Source: CABMKH01 sp040797625 (GTDB lineage Bacteria > Bacillota > Clostridia > Tissierellales > Tissierellaceae). Taken from it: DNA of 64,000 nt. This document shows, in pieces, positions 1 through 8,368 of this stretch; positions within the stretch are counted from its first letter, which is position 1; the number at the start of each line of letters is the position of its first letter. The DNA lies in the NCBI GenBank assembly GCA_052067355.1, contig JBQHQH010000003.1:62001-126000 (forward strand), read 5' to 3'. Both the position numbers and the translations under genes were made by a program. The notes beneath the pieces were generated by a model. That model was not told where the DNA came from, ran no database searches, and was given only the letters and a program-made list of their open reading frames with translations.

Positions 1-59
1 ATTCCTTACTAATGTTATTATGTAAGAAATGAATATAGTGTTATACAAGTTTAATTTGT

Positions 60-205
60 AAGTTTTCTTATAAATTAGAAGGGAAGTTGGTGAAAATCCA
101 ACACGGTCCCGCCACTGTAATGGGGAGCTGTTCTATAATTAAGCCACTGGATAAGAATCTGGGAAGGCATAGAATTGCTAGGAACCTAAGTCAGGATACC
201 TCCTT
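60..205 (+). ncRNA. Cobalamin (adenosylcobalamin) riboswitch
   Basis: The segment shows the conserved cobalamin aptamer strings in the usual order: GTTGGTGAAAATCCAACAC (P3/P4 arm), GGTCCCGCCACTGTAATGGG, then AAGCCACTGG and the closing GGAACCTAAGTCAGGATACC. It lies ahead of a His-rich lipoprotein and cbiMQO, the expected regulon: vitamin B12 represses cobalt uptake. The aptamer limits are approximate. Confidence 0.95.
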
Positions 206-335
206 GTTTAATCTTTAAAATTTGATTCACGGTGTATGAATTTAAATTATGTTTTTGTATTTTATAATGCTGCCTTAAAGTGAGTTTACAAAACACAATC
301 TATATTCAGCTTATAAATATGTAAAAATATTTTTT

Positions 336-364
336 AGTTTATACACATGTATAAACTTTTTTTA
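336..364 (+). terminator. Riboswitch expression-platform terminator
   Basis: AGTTTATAC and GTATAAACT form a perfect stem with a tiny loop, followed by a seven-T run. It sits between the cobalamin aptamer and the first gene, so it is the likely conditional terminator. About 130 bases of AT-rich linker separate aptamer and terminator and could supply the antiterminator. Confidence 0.75.
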
Positions 365-438
365 TTGCATTAAATGAAGAATAAAAAAGATATAACTCTA
401 TATTTGTTTAAAAACAATTATTTTAGGGGGAAATTAAG

Positions 439-1029
439 ATGGAGAAGAATTTACGTAACCTATTACTAATGTGCTTAGTATTAACATTGGCATTAACAGT
501 AGTAGGATGCTCAAAAGGAGAAGAGAAAAAACCAGAGAATGAGACTGACGTAGTTGCACAAGATGGAGAAAATGTAGAAGGTGGACAAGAAGAGCAAGAT
601 CATGATGAGGAAGAAGATCATCACCATGATATTCCATATGAGTGGAGTGGAATATTTGAATTTGCAGAAGGAACACATACAATAAAGTTTAATAAAAATG
701 AGGGTGATGAAAGCATTTTAGTTGCATTCATTTCAGCAGATGGCAGTATAAAAGATATGGAACATCATGCGGCTCATGTAATGGATGCTGAAGCAGTAGA
801 TGTTGAAAAAGATGGAAGCTTTGAAGCAGAAAATGAATATACCTATAAGTTAGATCTAAAAAGTGAATCAGCAGAATTTAAATTTGATGTCAAAGAACCA
901 GGAAAATACTATGTATTTACAGAGCATCTCCCACAAGAGTTTGATATGGAGATATTAAATCCAGAAGGACAAGCATTAGAGGTAGAGAACCCAACTGAAT
1001 ACGAGGGAGAACATGATCACACTCATTAA
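439..1029 (+). CDS. His-rich metal-binding lipoprotein
   Basis: A 196-aa protein with an N-terminal signal peptide ending in a lipobox (TVVGC, Cys near residue 24), so it is probably a lipoprotein on the outer face of the membrane. After an acidic linker comes a DHDEEEDHHHD stretch, and the C-terminus ends EGEHDHTH. These acidic/His clusters suggest divalent metal capture. It is the first gene after the cobalamin riboswitch and stands directly before cbiM, so a cobalt-scavenging role is inferred. The start has a clear GGGGG ribosome binding site. I do not recognise a named family for the central domain. Confidence 0.75.
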   Translation: MEKNLRNLLLMCLVLTLALTVVGCSKGEEKKPENETDVVAQDGENVEGGQEEQDHDEEEDHHHDIPYEWSGIFEFAEGTHTIKFNKNEGDESILVAFISADGSIKDMEHHAAHVMDAEAVDVEKDGSFEAENEYTYKLDLKSESAEFKFDVKEPGKYYVFTEHLPQEFDMEILNPEGQALEVENPTEYEGEHDHTH

Positions 1030-1090
1030 ATAAAACATCTCCAGTATATTGATAACAGTATGCTGGAGACTTATAAAAGGAGGTAAATCA

Positions 1091-1711
1091 ATGCATCTAT
1101 CAGATGGTGTTTTGAATATGCCAGCAGTTGTAACCACAACTGCAGTAGCAGGAGGAATGCTAATAAATTCATTTAAAGACATTAAAGAAGAGGAGATACC
1201 AAGGGTAAGTCTTATGACTGCTACATTCTTTACATTTGCATTAATAAGCTTTCCAGTAGGGCCTAGTTCTGTACATCCTCTACTAGGAGGTCTAATAGGT
1301 ATTATGTTGGGAATGAAAAGTCCTATTGCCATATTCATAGGGCTCTTGCTCCAAGCCATTATATTTCAGCATGGAGGACTTACAACCCTAGGAATGAATA
1401 CAATAATGGTAGCTTTACCCGCTATCCTATCCTACAAGATATTTTCTAAATTAGTAGAGAAGAAAAAGAGTATAACTCTTAGTGCAGGATTAGCAGGGGT
1501 TTCATCTGTGATAATGACAGTTATAATACTTATAATGGTATTATTACTTTCTAGTAGTGCCTATGGAGAAGGATTTTTGTCAGTTATAAATATATTGATA
1601 CTAGGACATTTACCTTTGGCTATTGGAGAAGGGATTCTTACAGCTGTAGTGATTAATTTTATAAATAAGGTTAGACCAGATATTTTGAAACAGTATCAGA
1701 CTAATATTTAG
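1091..1711 (+). CDS. cbiM: Cobalt ECF transporter substrate-specific component CbiM
   Basis: Membrane component that captures Co(II) in the CbiMNQO-type energy-coupling-factor importer. The start at 1091 is set by an AAAGGAGG site and gives the N-terminus MHLSDG; in the CbiM/NikM family this N-terminus with His2 forms the metal site. An ATG at 1049 in the same frame would bury this motif and is rejected. The 206-aa protein has about six hydrophobic segments and the family motif around SFPVGPSSVHPLLGG. No separate cbiN is visible; the small gene at 3420 may take that place. Confidence 0.92.
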   Translation: MHLSDGVLNMPAVVTTTAVAGGMLINSFKDIKEEEIPRVSLMTATFFTFALISFPVGPSSVHPLLGGLIGIMLGMKSPIAIFIGLLLQAIIFQHGGLTTLGMNTIMVALPAILSYKIFSKLVEKKKSITLSAGLAGVSSVIMTVIILIMVLLLSSSAYGEGFLSVINILILGHLPLAIGEGILTAVVINFINKVRPDILKQYQTNI

Positions 1712-1770
1712 TTTGTTTCACGAATTAAGTTAATGTTAGAATTAATATGTCTAAGGAAAAGTGCAGTGAA

Positions 1771-1816
1771 ATATTAGCTGGAGTATAAGACTCCATCTGA
1801 TATAAGTTTACTTTAT
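1771..1816. repeat. Dispersed hairpin repeat, copy R1 (reverse orientation)
   Basis: AGCTGGAGTATAAGACTCCA with flanking ATAT arms forms a stem-loop, followed by ATAAGTTTACTTTAT. It matches the copies at 16196, 34931, 48169 and 51238 but lies in the opposite orientation to three of them. It sits inside the cbi operon, between cbiM and cbiQ. Confidence 0.8.
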
Positions 1817-1832
1817 CAAAGGAGTTTTATAC

Positions 1833-2588
1833 ATGGAATCAAATCCTATATCATCAATAAAAAATATGGCACATATAACAGATAGAGATTCTTGGCTACA
1901 TAGATGGGAACCAAGAACTAAAATAATTTCATGTATAACAATGATCTTTGGTTTAGTATTTTTAAAAACTCCAAAACTTCTTATAGCTTCCTATATTATA
2001 TTGACAATAATTGTACTATATATGGGATTTTCTATAAAAGGACTTCTAAAGAGAACAAGCTATATTTTACCTTTTATAATTTTAATGTCCATACCTATAC
2101 TGATAAGTGGTGGACTTCCTCCAAGTCAGGAGAGAATAGATTTGGTACTATTATTGGCATTTAAAGGTTTAAACGCGTTGTACATTATGTTCATTATGTT
2201 TTTTAGCCAACCAATACCAGATTTATTAAATAGTTTAGCATATATGAAATTACCAGATTTTTTCATATCAATTGTATTTTTATCTTGGAGATATGTATTT
2301 TTATTAGGGGAAAATTTTAGTAAACTATATAAATCCTTAGTATCTAGATTGTTTAGACCTAGTATACATAGGGAGTCCCTAAAGACATATGGACAAATAA
2401 TGGGAGGAATATTGATCAAATCAATTGATACATCAGATAAGGTATATAGAGCCATGGTATCTAGAGGTTTTGATGGCAGGATGCCTATATCAGAACCTAG
2501 AAGAATTGGGAGAATGGACATAGTAAAGTCTATAGTGGTAGTTTCTACTGTTGTTTTACTCAATATCTTTGAAAAGTGGTGGTTTTAA
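1833..2588 (+). CDS. cbiQ: Cobalt ECF transporter transmembrane component CbiQ
   Basis: A 251-aa integral membrane protein, the coupling (T) component linking CbiM to the ATPase. It shows several hydrophobic helices and, near residue 200, the VYRAMVSRGFDGR motif, the Ala-Arg-Gly coupling signature of ECF T-proteins. It starts behind AAAGGAG and ends in a TAATG overlap with cbiO, so the two are translationally coupled. It is separated from cbiM by a hairpin repeat (1771) but is presumably in the same riboswitch-controlled operon. Confidence 0.93.
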   Translation: MESNPISSIKNMAHITDRDSWLHRWEPRTKIISCITMIFGLVFLKTPKLLIASYIILTIIVLYMGFSIKGLLKRTSYILPFIILMSIPILISGGLPPSQERIDLVLLLAFKGLNALYIMFIMFFSQPIPDLLNSLAYMKLPDFFISIVFLSWRYVFLLGENFSKLYKSLVSRLFRPSIHRESLKTYGQIMGGILIKSIDTSDKVYRAMVSRGFDGRMPISEPRRIGRMDIVKSIVVVSTVVLLNIFEKWWF

Positions 2589-3406
2589 TGAATATAATAG
2601 AAATCAATAATCTATGGTATAGATATCCTGACAATACAACTGCATTGAAGGATGTATCTATTAATATAGAAGAGAAAAAAAGAGTAGCAATATTGGGTTC
2701 AAATGGCAGTGGTAAATCTACATTACTGCAACATCTGAACGGACTAATCCTTCCACAAAAGGGTTCTATAGATATTAAGGGGATACCTATGTGTAAAGAA
2801 AAACTTCAGGATATACGAAGGCTAGTAGGACTTGTATTTGATAATCCAGATGATCAATTATTTTCTACTACAGTGTATGAAGATATAGCTTTTGGACCTA
2901 GAAACTTGAAATATAGAGAAGATATAGTGGAGGAAGTAGTCAATAGGGTTTTAAATATAGTAGGTATAGAAGATTTGAAAGATAGACAACCTTTTAATCT
3001 GAGTCTTGGACAAAAGAAGAAGGTTGCAATAGCTGGTGTACTTGCAATGGAACCAGAGATTATGGTATTTGATGAACCATTTTCAGGGCTTGATCCTCAT
3101 TCATTGGAACAATTTTTATCCATACTTGAAATACTCTATAGTATTGGTCATACTATTGTAATTACAACTCATGATGTGGACATAGCATATGGCTGGGCAG
3201 ATGAATGTATAATTTTAAATGAAGGCAGTATCCTGGCACAGGGAGAAATACATTTATTAGAGGATGAGAAACTGATGAGTAGAGCAAAACTTAGAATTCC
3301 AAATCTCTATAAGATGTTTTCCAATACATCCATTAGGGTGAGAAATATAGACAAAGGAAGAGAATTAGTAACTAAATTTTTTTTGGAGAGTAATCAAATA
3401 TGTTAA
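2588..3406 (+). CDS. cbiO: Cobalt ECF transporter ATP-binding protein CbiO
   Basis: ABC ATPase of the cobalt importer, 272 aa. Walker A GSNGSGKST lies near residues 37-45; the Q-loop follows in FDNPDDQLF, the signature as LSLGQKKK, Walker B as IMVFDEP and the switch His in ITTHD. FDNPDDQ is typical of CbiO/EcfA ATPases. The start at 2588 overlaps the cbiQ stop by one base; an in-frame upstream ATG at 2576 lies within cbiQ and lacks a better ribosome site. The C-terminal extension of about 50 aa after the ATPase fold is usual for the family. Confidence 0.95.
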   Translation: MNIIEINNLWYRYPDNTTALKDVSINIEEKKRVAILGSNGSGKSTLLQHLNGLILPQKGSIDIKGIPMCKEKLQDIRRLVGLVFDNPDDQLFSTTVYEDIAFGPRNLKYREDIVEEVVNRVLNIVGIEDLKDRQPFNLSLGQKKKVAIAGVLAMEPEIMVFDEPFSGLDPHSLEQFLSILEILYSIGHTIVITTHDVDIAYGWADECIILNEGSILAQGEIHLLEDEKLMSRAKLRIPNLYKMFSNTSIRVRNIDKGRELVTKFFLESNQIC

Positions 3407-3419
3407 GGGGGAGATTTAA

Positions 3420-3830
3420 ATGGTAAAGAATATAAGATCTATTGTAATTATTATGGTTATATTATTGATATCTGCAATTCCTGCTTATGCTCATAAGATG
3501 ACTATTGAACCAGTTGAAGATGGAGTTATAAAGGTTCACTATGATGATGGCAGTTTTTCTTCAAGAACAGTAGTTACTGTATATGATTCTAATGGTGAAG
3601 AGCTAGAATCAGGCAAATTAGATGAAGAAGGTAAATATACCTATGATAAGGATAAAGATGTATCATATATAGTGGCAGAAGATGGATTAGGTCACAAGGA
3701 TGAATGGAAAGTAGGAGAAGAAGTCAAGGCAGACTCAGGTGGCTCAAAGACTTTAAAGATTGTAGGTGTAGTAGCTGTTTTGGCAATCGTTGGAATAGTT
3801 TCATATAAGAAAAAAGGTAAAGTTGCATAA
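3420..3830 (+). CDS. Small membrane-anchored extracytoplasmic protein of the cobalt operon
   Basis: A 136-aa protein with an N-terminal signal peptide (cleavage expected after AYA, leaving a mature N-terminus HKMTIEP), a beta-rich extracytoplasmic domain of about 75 aa, and one C-terminal transmembrane helix ending in KKKGK. It follows cbiO by 13 bases and a terminator comes next, so it is the last gene of the operon. Position and topology resemble the auxiliary NikL/CbiN-type partners of CbiM/NikM transporters, but I see no CbiN sequence motif. A metal-handling role is inferred from the exposed N-terminal His and the operon. Confidence 0.7.
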   Translation: MVKNIRSIVIIMVILLISAIPAYAHKMTIEPVEDGVIKVHYDDGSFSSRTVVTVYDSNGEELESGKLDEEGKYTYDKDKDVSYIVAEDGLGHKDEWKVGEEVKADSGGSKTLKIVGVVAVLAIVGIVSYKKKGKVA

Positions 3831-3843
3831 AAATAAATTAATT

Positions 3844-3890
3844 AAAAAGCTGAATGGGTATCTATCTATAACCCATTCGGCTTTTTAATT
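3844..3890 (+). terminator. Rho-independent terminator after the cobalt operon
   Basis: Arms 3844-3859 and 3871-3886 pair over 16 positions (GAATGGGT with ACCCATTC, then AAAAAGC with GCTTTTT, one T-G wobble). The A/T-flanked stem can work in both directions. Confidence 0.85.
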
Positions 3891-3913
3891 AAAACAAATA
3901 AAAAATTAGAATA

Positions 3914-3942
3914 TTTACCTTGATTTATTTATATGATATATT
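3914..3942 (+). promoter_or_regulatory. Candidate sigma-A promoter for the glycerophosphodiesterase operon
   Basis: TTTACC, 17-base spacer, TATATT, about 230 bases before the ATG of the phosphodiesterase gene. The leader that follows (to 4175) holds no hairpin of the GlpP-leader type seen later; I see nothing else identifiable in it. Confidence 0.45.
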
Positions 3943-4175
3943 GACACCATCATCTTTGTCCAAGAGATGTTTTAGGATAGGGAAATTGGTCTTATCCCTT
4001 TGATATCGAAGATCAATAATAATCTAAAGTAATCCAATTACTTTATACGCCCTAAATATTCAGAATATAGAGAAAATATATAAGCCAGTTTTATTTAAGA
4101 TGTATTGGTTACTGCATTGCCATTGTTTCAAATTAATAGTAAAGATAAAATTTGACCATAACAAGGAGGGTAAAT

Positions 4176-4898
4176 ATGATTAAAAACTATGCACATAGGG
4201 GATTTAAAGGTAAATACCCTGAAAACACCATGTTAGCTTTTAAAAAAGCAGTAGAAGAAAAAGCTGATGGAATTGAATTTGATGTTCAATTAAGTAAAGA
4301 TGGAGAAATCGTCATAATTCACGATGAAACTCTAGATAGAACTACTAATGGTACTGGTTTTGTTAAAGACTATACTGTTGAAGAGCTTATGGCTTTAGAC
4401 GCATCTTATAATGAAGAACAGGATTATGGATTTAATCCTATTCCAACTCTGAGAGACTACTTTGAATATATTCAGGATAAAGATATTATAACTAATATTG
4501 AGTTAAAAAATAGTATCTTCGATTATCCAAATCTAGAAAAAAAGGTTTTGGGTCTTGTTGCTGAATTTGGATTGGAAGATAAGATTATGCTGTCCTCTTT
4601 TAACCATAAAAGCATGATGAGAGTTAAGAGGATAAACAAAGATATCAAATGTGGTCTTTTAACTGGAAGCTGGCTTATAAATCCTGGCAAATACACCAAG
4701 GATTTAGGAATTGAAGCTTATCATCCATCTGCTTATAGTTTAGATGAAGCAGTTATCAAGGAACTTCACAATAATGGAGTTGAAGTTAATGTATGGATTG
4801 ATAAGGTGGATTTCTCACTTGAAAGATTGATCAAATTAGGTGTAGATGGAATCATATCTGATGATACTGATAAACTTAATAAGTTATTAGGAAGATAG
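4176..4898 (+). CDS. glpQ: Glycerophosphodiester phosphodiesterase
   Basis: Cytoplasmic enzyme of the GDPD family that splits glycerophosphodiesters into glycerol-3-phosphate and an alcohol. It has AHRGFKGKYPENT at the N-terminus (catalytic His and Arg), EFDVQLSKDGEIVIIHDE with the metal-binding Glu/Asp and second catalytic His, LDRTTNGTG, NIELK, and the terminal GVDGIISDD motif. At 240 aa without a signal peptide it is the short cytoplasmic type, so substrates must be imported. The start at 4176 follows AAGGAGGG; an in-frame ATG at 4152 has no such site. It precedes a TRAP operon by 79 bases. Confidence 0.92.
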   Translation: MIKNYAHRGFKGKYPENTMLAFKKAVEEKADGIEFDVQLSKDGEIVIIHDETLDRTTNGTGFVKDYTVEELMALDASYNEEQDYGFNPIPTLRDYFEYIQDKDIITNIELKNSIFDYPNLEKKVLGLVAEFGLEDKIMLSSFNHKSMMRVKRINKDIKCGLLTGSWLINPGKYTKDLGIEAYHPSAYSLDEAVIKELHNNGVEVNVWIDKVDFSLERLIKLGVDGIISDDTDKLNKLLGR

Positions 4899-4977
4899 TT
4901 ATTTGTATTTAAATAGGTATAATGCCTATTTTAAATAATCTAAGTTGATTAAATAAATCTATTTAAGGGGGATGATT

Positions 4978-6003
4978 ATGAGAAAATTTAAATCAATAGG
5001 TTCATTTGTTGCTTTAATCTTGGCATTTACTTTAGCTCTCACGGGATGTGGAGGTAATGACAGTTCAAAAGGCATAGAAGGTGATGATTATAAATTGGTA
5101 TTAAAATTAAGCCATGTATTTTCACCAGATGAACAATTGACAAAATCTATGGACTTAGTAGCAGATAGAATCAAAGAAAAGACAAATGGAGCTATAGAGA
5201 TTCAAACTTTCCCACAGGCTCAATTAGCTACATATAAAGATGGTCTAGAACAAGTGGTTAGGGGAGCAGATTTCATATCAGTTGAAGATCCTTCATATTT
5301 AGGGGATTATGTTCCAGACTTTCAAGTACTTGTAGGGCCAATGTTATATCAGAGTATTGATGAATATACTGAACTATTAGAAACTGATTTAGTTAAAGAC
5401 ATGATTGCTCAAGCAGAGGAAAAAGGAATAAAAATATTAGGATTAGATTATGTATTTGGTTTTAGAAACTTAGTTACTAACAAAGTCATCGAAAGGCCAG
5501 AAGATTTAAAAGGTATGAAACTTAGAGTGCCAGGAAGTCAATTGTTTATAGATACCATAAATTCAATGGGAGCTACTGCAACTCCACTTCCATTCTCAGA
5601 AACTCTATCCGGAGTTCAACAAGGTGTTGTTGATGGTCTTGAAGGTTCAGAATTCTCCAATATAGGTACTAAAATGTACGAAGTTGCTAAAAATGTAGCC
5701 ATGACTAAACACTTCCTAGGTACATGTGGTGTCTATATAAGTACTAAGGTTTGGGAAGATATACCAGAAAAATACCAAAAAGTAATAGAAGAAGAATTCG
5801 CATATGGTGGAAAAGAAATGATAGATATAATCAAAGAATCATATGAGGAAACAGTTGAAGAGTTAAAGGCTGAAGGTGTTAAATTCAATGAAGTGGATGC
5901 TGAAGCTTTTGTAGAAGCTACAAGAGCCGTATATGACAAAATGGAGGGGACTTCTGATGGCATATATGACAAAATACAGGAGGAACTTAAAAAAATGAGA
6001 TAA
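4978..6003 (+). CDS. TRAP transporter solute-binding lipoprotein (system 1)
   Basis: A 341-aa DctP-family extracytoplasmic binding protein. The signal peptide ends in lipobox LTGC near residue 23. Family landmarks are the opening KLSHVFSPDEQ strand, EDLKGMKLRVP with the conserved Arg that grips the substrate carboxylate in most DctP proteins, and QQGVVDGLEG. The start at 4978 (second ATG) is spaced correctly from AAGGGGG; the ATG at 4972 touches that site. Its location after glycerophosphodiesterase suggests a glycerophosphate-type substrate. It is similar in sequence to the system 2 protein at 8369, so the two operons are paralogous. Confidence 0.92.
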   Translation: MRKFKSIGSFVALILAFTLALTGCGGNDSSKGIEGDDYKLVLKLSHVFSPDEQLTKSMDLVADRIKEKTNGAIEIQTFPQAQLATYKDGLEQVVRGADFISVEDPSYLGDYVPDFQVLVGPMLYQSIDEYTELLETDLVKDMIAQAEEKGIKILGLDYVFGFRNLVTNKVIERPEDLKGMKLRVPGSQLFIDTINSMGATATPLPFSETLSGVQQGVVDGLEGSEFSNIGTKMYEVAKNVAMTKHFLGTCGVYISTKVWEDIPEKYQKVIEEEFAYGGKEMIDIIKESYEETVEELKAEGVKFNEVDAEAFVEATRAVYDKMEGTSDGIYDKIQEELKKMR

Positions 6004-6006
6004 AAA

Positions 6007-6049
6007 TTAGTTCAAAAGAGTTTCAATAAATGAAACTCTTTTGAACTAA
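6007..6049 (+). promoter_or_regulatory. Intercistronic stem-loop between dctP1 and dctQ1
   Basis: Arms 6007-6025 and 6031-6049 are a perfect 19-bp inverted repeat around an ATAAA loop, with no T-run afterwards. It lies inside the operon. It probably protects the 3' end of the binding-protein message or attenuates read-through into the permease genes. Confidence 0.8.
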
Positions 6050-6081
6050 GAATCAATGATTAACGAGAATAGGGTGATTTT

Positions 6082-6570
6082 ATGCAGAAAAAAAGCAAAG
6101 TGAAAATTATATTATCTAATTTAGAGGAGATAATTTCAGGGGGATTTTTAATCATAACTACGATTTTAGTTATTTTGAATGTAATTCTTAGGTACTTCCT
6201 GAAATCAGGAATTTATTGGTCTGAAGAAGTGGCTACTGGATGTTTTGTTTGGTCAGTATTTATAGGTGCTGCTGCAGGCTACAAGAGAAATCAACATATC
6301 GGAGTTGACTTTTTAGTAGATAAACTTTCAGATAAATATAGGGGAATAGTTACTACTATAGTAAATATAATCTTAACTATAGTAAATGGATATTTGTCAT
6401 ACTTAAGTGTAATTTATTTATCTAATTCCTATGTAAAACCTACACCTGTTTTAGGAATATCTTCTGTATATATAAGTTCAGCACTCTCAGTAAGTTTTAT
6501 ACTGATGACTATATATTCTATCATATTCCTATATAAAGACATTTCAAAGAAAGATAGAAAAGGGGTATAA
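6082..6570 (+). CDS. TRAP transporter small permease (DctQ, system 1)
   Basis: A 162-aa DctQ-type membrane subunit with four hydrophobic helices and the family segment YWSEEVATGCFVWSVFIGAA in the first half. It pairs with the large permease that starts three bases after its stop. TRAP small subunits stabilise the DctM transporter and help dock the binding protein. Stem-loop 6007-6049 lies upstream. The family call is firm; the substrate is open. Confidence 0.93.
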   Translation: MQKKSKVKIILSNLEEIISGGFLIITTILVILNVILRYFLKSGIYWSEEVATGCFVWSVFIGAAAGYKRNQHIGVDFLVDKLSDKYRGIVTTIVNIILTIVNGYLSYLSVIYLSNSYVKPTPVLGISSVYISSALSVSFILMTIYSIIFLYKDISKKDRKGV

Positions 6571-6572
6571 TT

Positions 6573-7856
6573 ATGGTATATTTACCAATTTTACTTGTAT
6601 TTATTTTATATTTTTCTAGCATACCAATTGCATATGCACTATTCACATCAACAATGGTCTACTTTTCTTTTATCAACACTGGATCACCGCCAGATTTGAT
6701 GTTCCAAAAATATATAACGAGTGCTCAAAATTTCTCACTGCTTGCAATACCATTTTTCATAATGGCAGGTTCTATAATGAACTATTCAGGTATAAGTGAG
6801 AAACTCATGAAATTTTCTGATGTACTTACAGGACATTTGCCAGGGGGACTTGGTCAAGTAAATGTAGTACTTAGTTTATTGATGGGTGGTGTTTCAGGCT
6901 CAGCAAATGCTGATGCTGCAATGCAAAGTAAGATGTTAGTACCTGAAATGGAAAAGCGGGGATACGACAAAGATTTTTCATCTGCAATCACTGCTGCGTC
7001 ATCAGCTGTAACACCAGTAATTCCACCAGGAATCAACCTTATAATATACTCATTAATCGCAAGTGTGTCTACGGGAAAACTTTTTATGGCAGCCTATGTT
7101 CCAGGAATACTTATGGCTATAAGTCTTATGATAGGAGTACACATAATCTCTAAAAAGAGAGGATATAAGCCATCAAGAGATAAAAAGGCTACCGGAAGAG
7201 AAATACTTAAACAGGCAGTTGATTCACTATGGGCGTTACTTTTTCCATTTGGTATAATTGCAGGACTTAGGAGAGGATTTTTTACGGCATCAGAAGCAGG
7301 GGCAATAGCCGTAGTATATACAATAATTGTAGGGGTATTTGTATATAAAAAATTAAAATTAGAACATTTCATACCTATAATGCAAGAAACTATATATGGA
7401 ACAAGTGGAGTCGTATTGATAATAGTTGCAGCATCAGTTTTCGGTTATTATATGAATTGGGAAAGGATTCCACAGTTATTAGCAAACGGGTTGCTAGGAT
7501 TCACACAAAATAAATATGTAATGTTATTATTAATAAACTTATTATTGTTGGTACTAGGTATGTTTCTAGAAGGTGGAGCTGTAATGATTATAATTGCACC
7601 ATTACTAGTACCAGTAGTTAAAGACCTAGGAATTGACTTAATCCATTTTGGTATAATCACCATAGTTAATATAATGATAGGTGGTATAACACCTCCATTT
7701 GGTTCAATGATGTTTACAGTATGTTCAATTACTGGATGTGAACTTACAGATTTCATAAGAGAAATTGTACCATTTATACTTGCACTTCTTATAGTATTAG
7801 TAATATTAACTTATATACCACAGATAGTCATGTTTGTTCCAAATTTAGTATTTTAG
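6573..7856 (+). CDS. TRAP transporter large permease (DctM, system 1)
   Basis: A 427-aa DctM permease with about 12 membrane segments, the sodium-coupled transporter proper. Family landmarks include LAIPFFIMAGSIMNYSGIS, GGVSGSANADAAMQSKMLVPEM, VIPPGINLIIYS, ASEAGAIAVVY and GGITPPFGSMMF. The ATG follows AAAGGGG. It is the last gene of operon 1; no U-tailed terminator is evident directly after the stop, and the 510-base region that follows contains the leader of system 2. The protein is close in sequence to the paralogue at 9992. Confidence 0.95.
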   Translation: MVYLPILLVFILYFSSIPIAYALFTSTMVYFSFINTGSPPDLMFQKYITSAQNFSLLAIPFFIMAGSIMNYSGISEKLMKFSDVLTGHLPGGLGQVNVVLSLLMGGVSGSANADAAMQSKMLVPEMEKRGYDKDFSSAITAASSAVTPVIPPGINLIIYSLIASVSTGKLFMAAYVPGILMAISLMIGVHIISKKRGYKPSRDKKATGREILKQAVDSLWALLFPFGIIAGLRRGFFTASEAGAIAVVYTIIVGVFVYKKLKLEHFIPIMQETIYGTSGVVLIIVAASVFGYYMNWERIPQLLANGLLGFTQNKYVMLLLINLLLLVLGMFLEGGAVMIIIAPLLVPVVKDLGIDLIHFGIITIVNIMIGGITPPFGSMMFTVCSITGCELTDFIREIVPFILALLIVLVILTYIPQIVMFVPNLVF

Positions 7857-7940
7857 TTAAAATCAGCGAAATCCTTCTAGAGATTGTTAAAAATGAGTCA
7901 ATCTAATTCATTTTTTAAATAAATTTAAACAATCAGAATC

Positions 7941-8055
7941 TTTACTTCACTTAACTTATGTGATATAATGTCAATAAAGTTAATATTTGGTTGGAGAAGA
8001 TGAGAACCACAATTATGCCTTTGAAAGAAGGCACAATTGTGATTTTTGATTTTTA
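7941..8055 (+). promoter_or_regulatory. Promoter and GlpP-type antiterminator leader (copy a) of TRAP system 2
   Basis: TTTACT (7941-7946), 17-base spacer, TATAAT (7964-7969), then the box GAGAACCACAATTAT (8002-8016) within GGTTGGAGAAGATGAGAACC, folding with GCACAATTGTG into a hairpin with a T-rich tail. The 5' flanking sequence is conserved in copies b (12107) and c (13006). glpP is in the same window, and GlpP proteins antiterminate at such leader terminators in glycerol operons. That GlpP binds here is inference. Confidence 0.6.
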
Positions 8056-8104
8056 CAAAGCAAAAAGTTATCATGGTAGTTAGCTAAAGTATAGAGGAGG
8101 AGAT

Positions 8105-8176
8105 ATGAGAAGAGAAAAATTGTTTGATCTTTTAAGGTTTAGCATTCATTTTAAAGAACAGAGAAGGAGGTACTAG
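8105..8176 (+). CDS. Possible 23-aa leader peptide
   Basis: An ATG-to-TAG frame of 24 codons (MRREKLFDLLRFSIHFKEQR and three more residues) lies behind a very strong AGAGGAGGAG site and downstream of the candidate antiterminator. No homologue is known to me. The ribosome site is the only positive evidence; the peptide is basic and may simply be a relic. Confidence 0.3.
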   Translation: MRREKLFDLLRFSIHFKEQRRRY

Positions 8177-8368
8177 AAGGTAAAAATAAGGTGTGATATT
8201 TGTTTTATAGGGTAGGGGTTCAGAAGTAAAATATAAGGAGTTTTTGTGCCTGTAATGGAATCGTTTTCTTTTTGTCAATGTCATTAAAACCCATAATATG
8301 ACAGGATGAGAACAAGATGATAATATGTTTTAAGCTTTGAAATATATTACCAATGAGGGGGATTATTA
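8177..8368 (+). promoter_or_regulatory. Non-coding stretch before dctP2 with a second candidate promoter
   Basis: TTGTCA at 8272-8277, 16-base spacer and TAATAT at 8294-8299 give a possible second promoter 70 bases ahead of dctP2. Otherwise no gene or hairpin is recognisable here. Confidence 0.35.

Noticed and set aside
1049..1090. Upstream ATG for cbiM adding 14 residues
   Set aside because: It would mask the MHLSDG N-terminus needed for the metal site, and the good ribosome site belongs to 1091.
6007..6049. Strong stem-loop read as a Rho-independent terminator
   Set aside because: No T-run follows and the permease genes after it have no separate promoter that I can see; more likely an intra-operon processing element.
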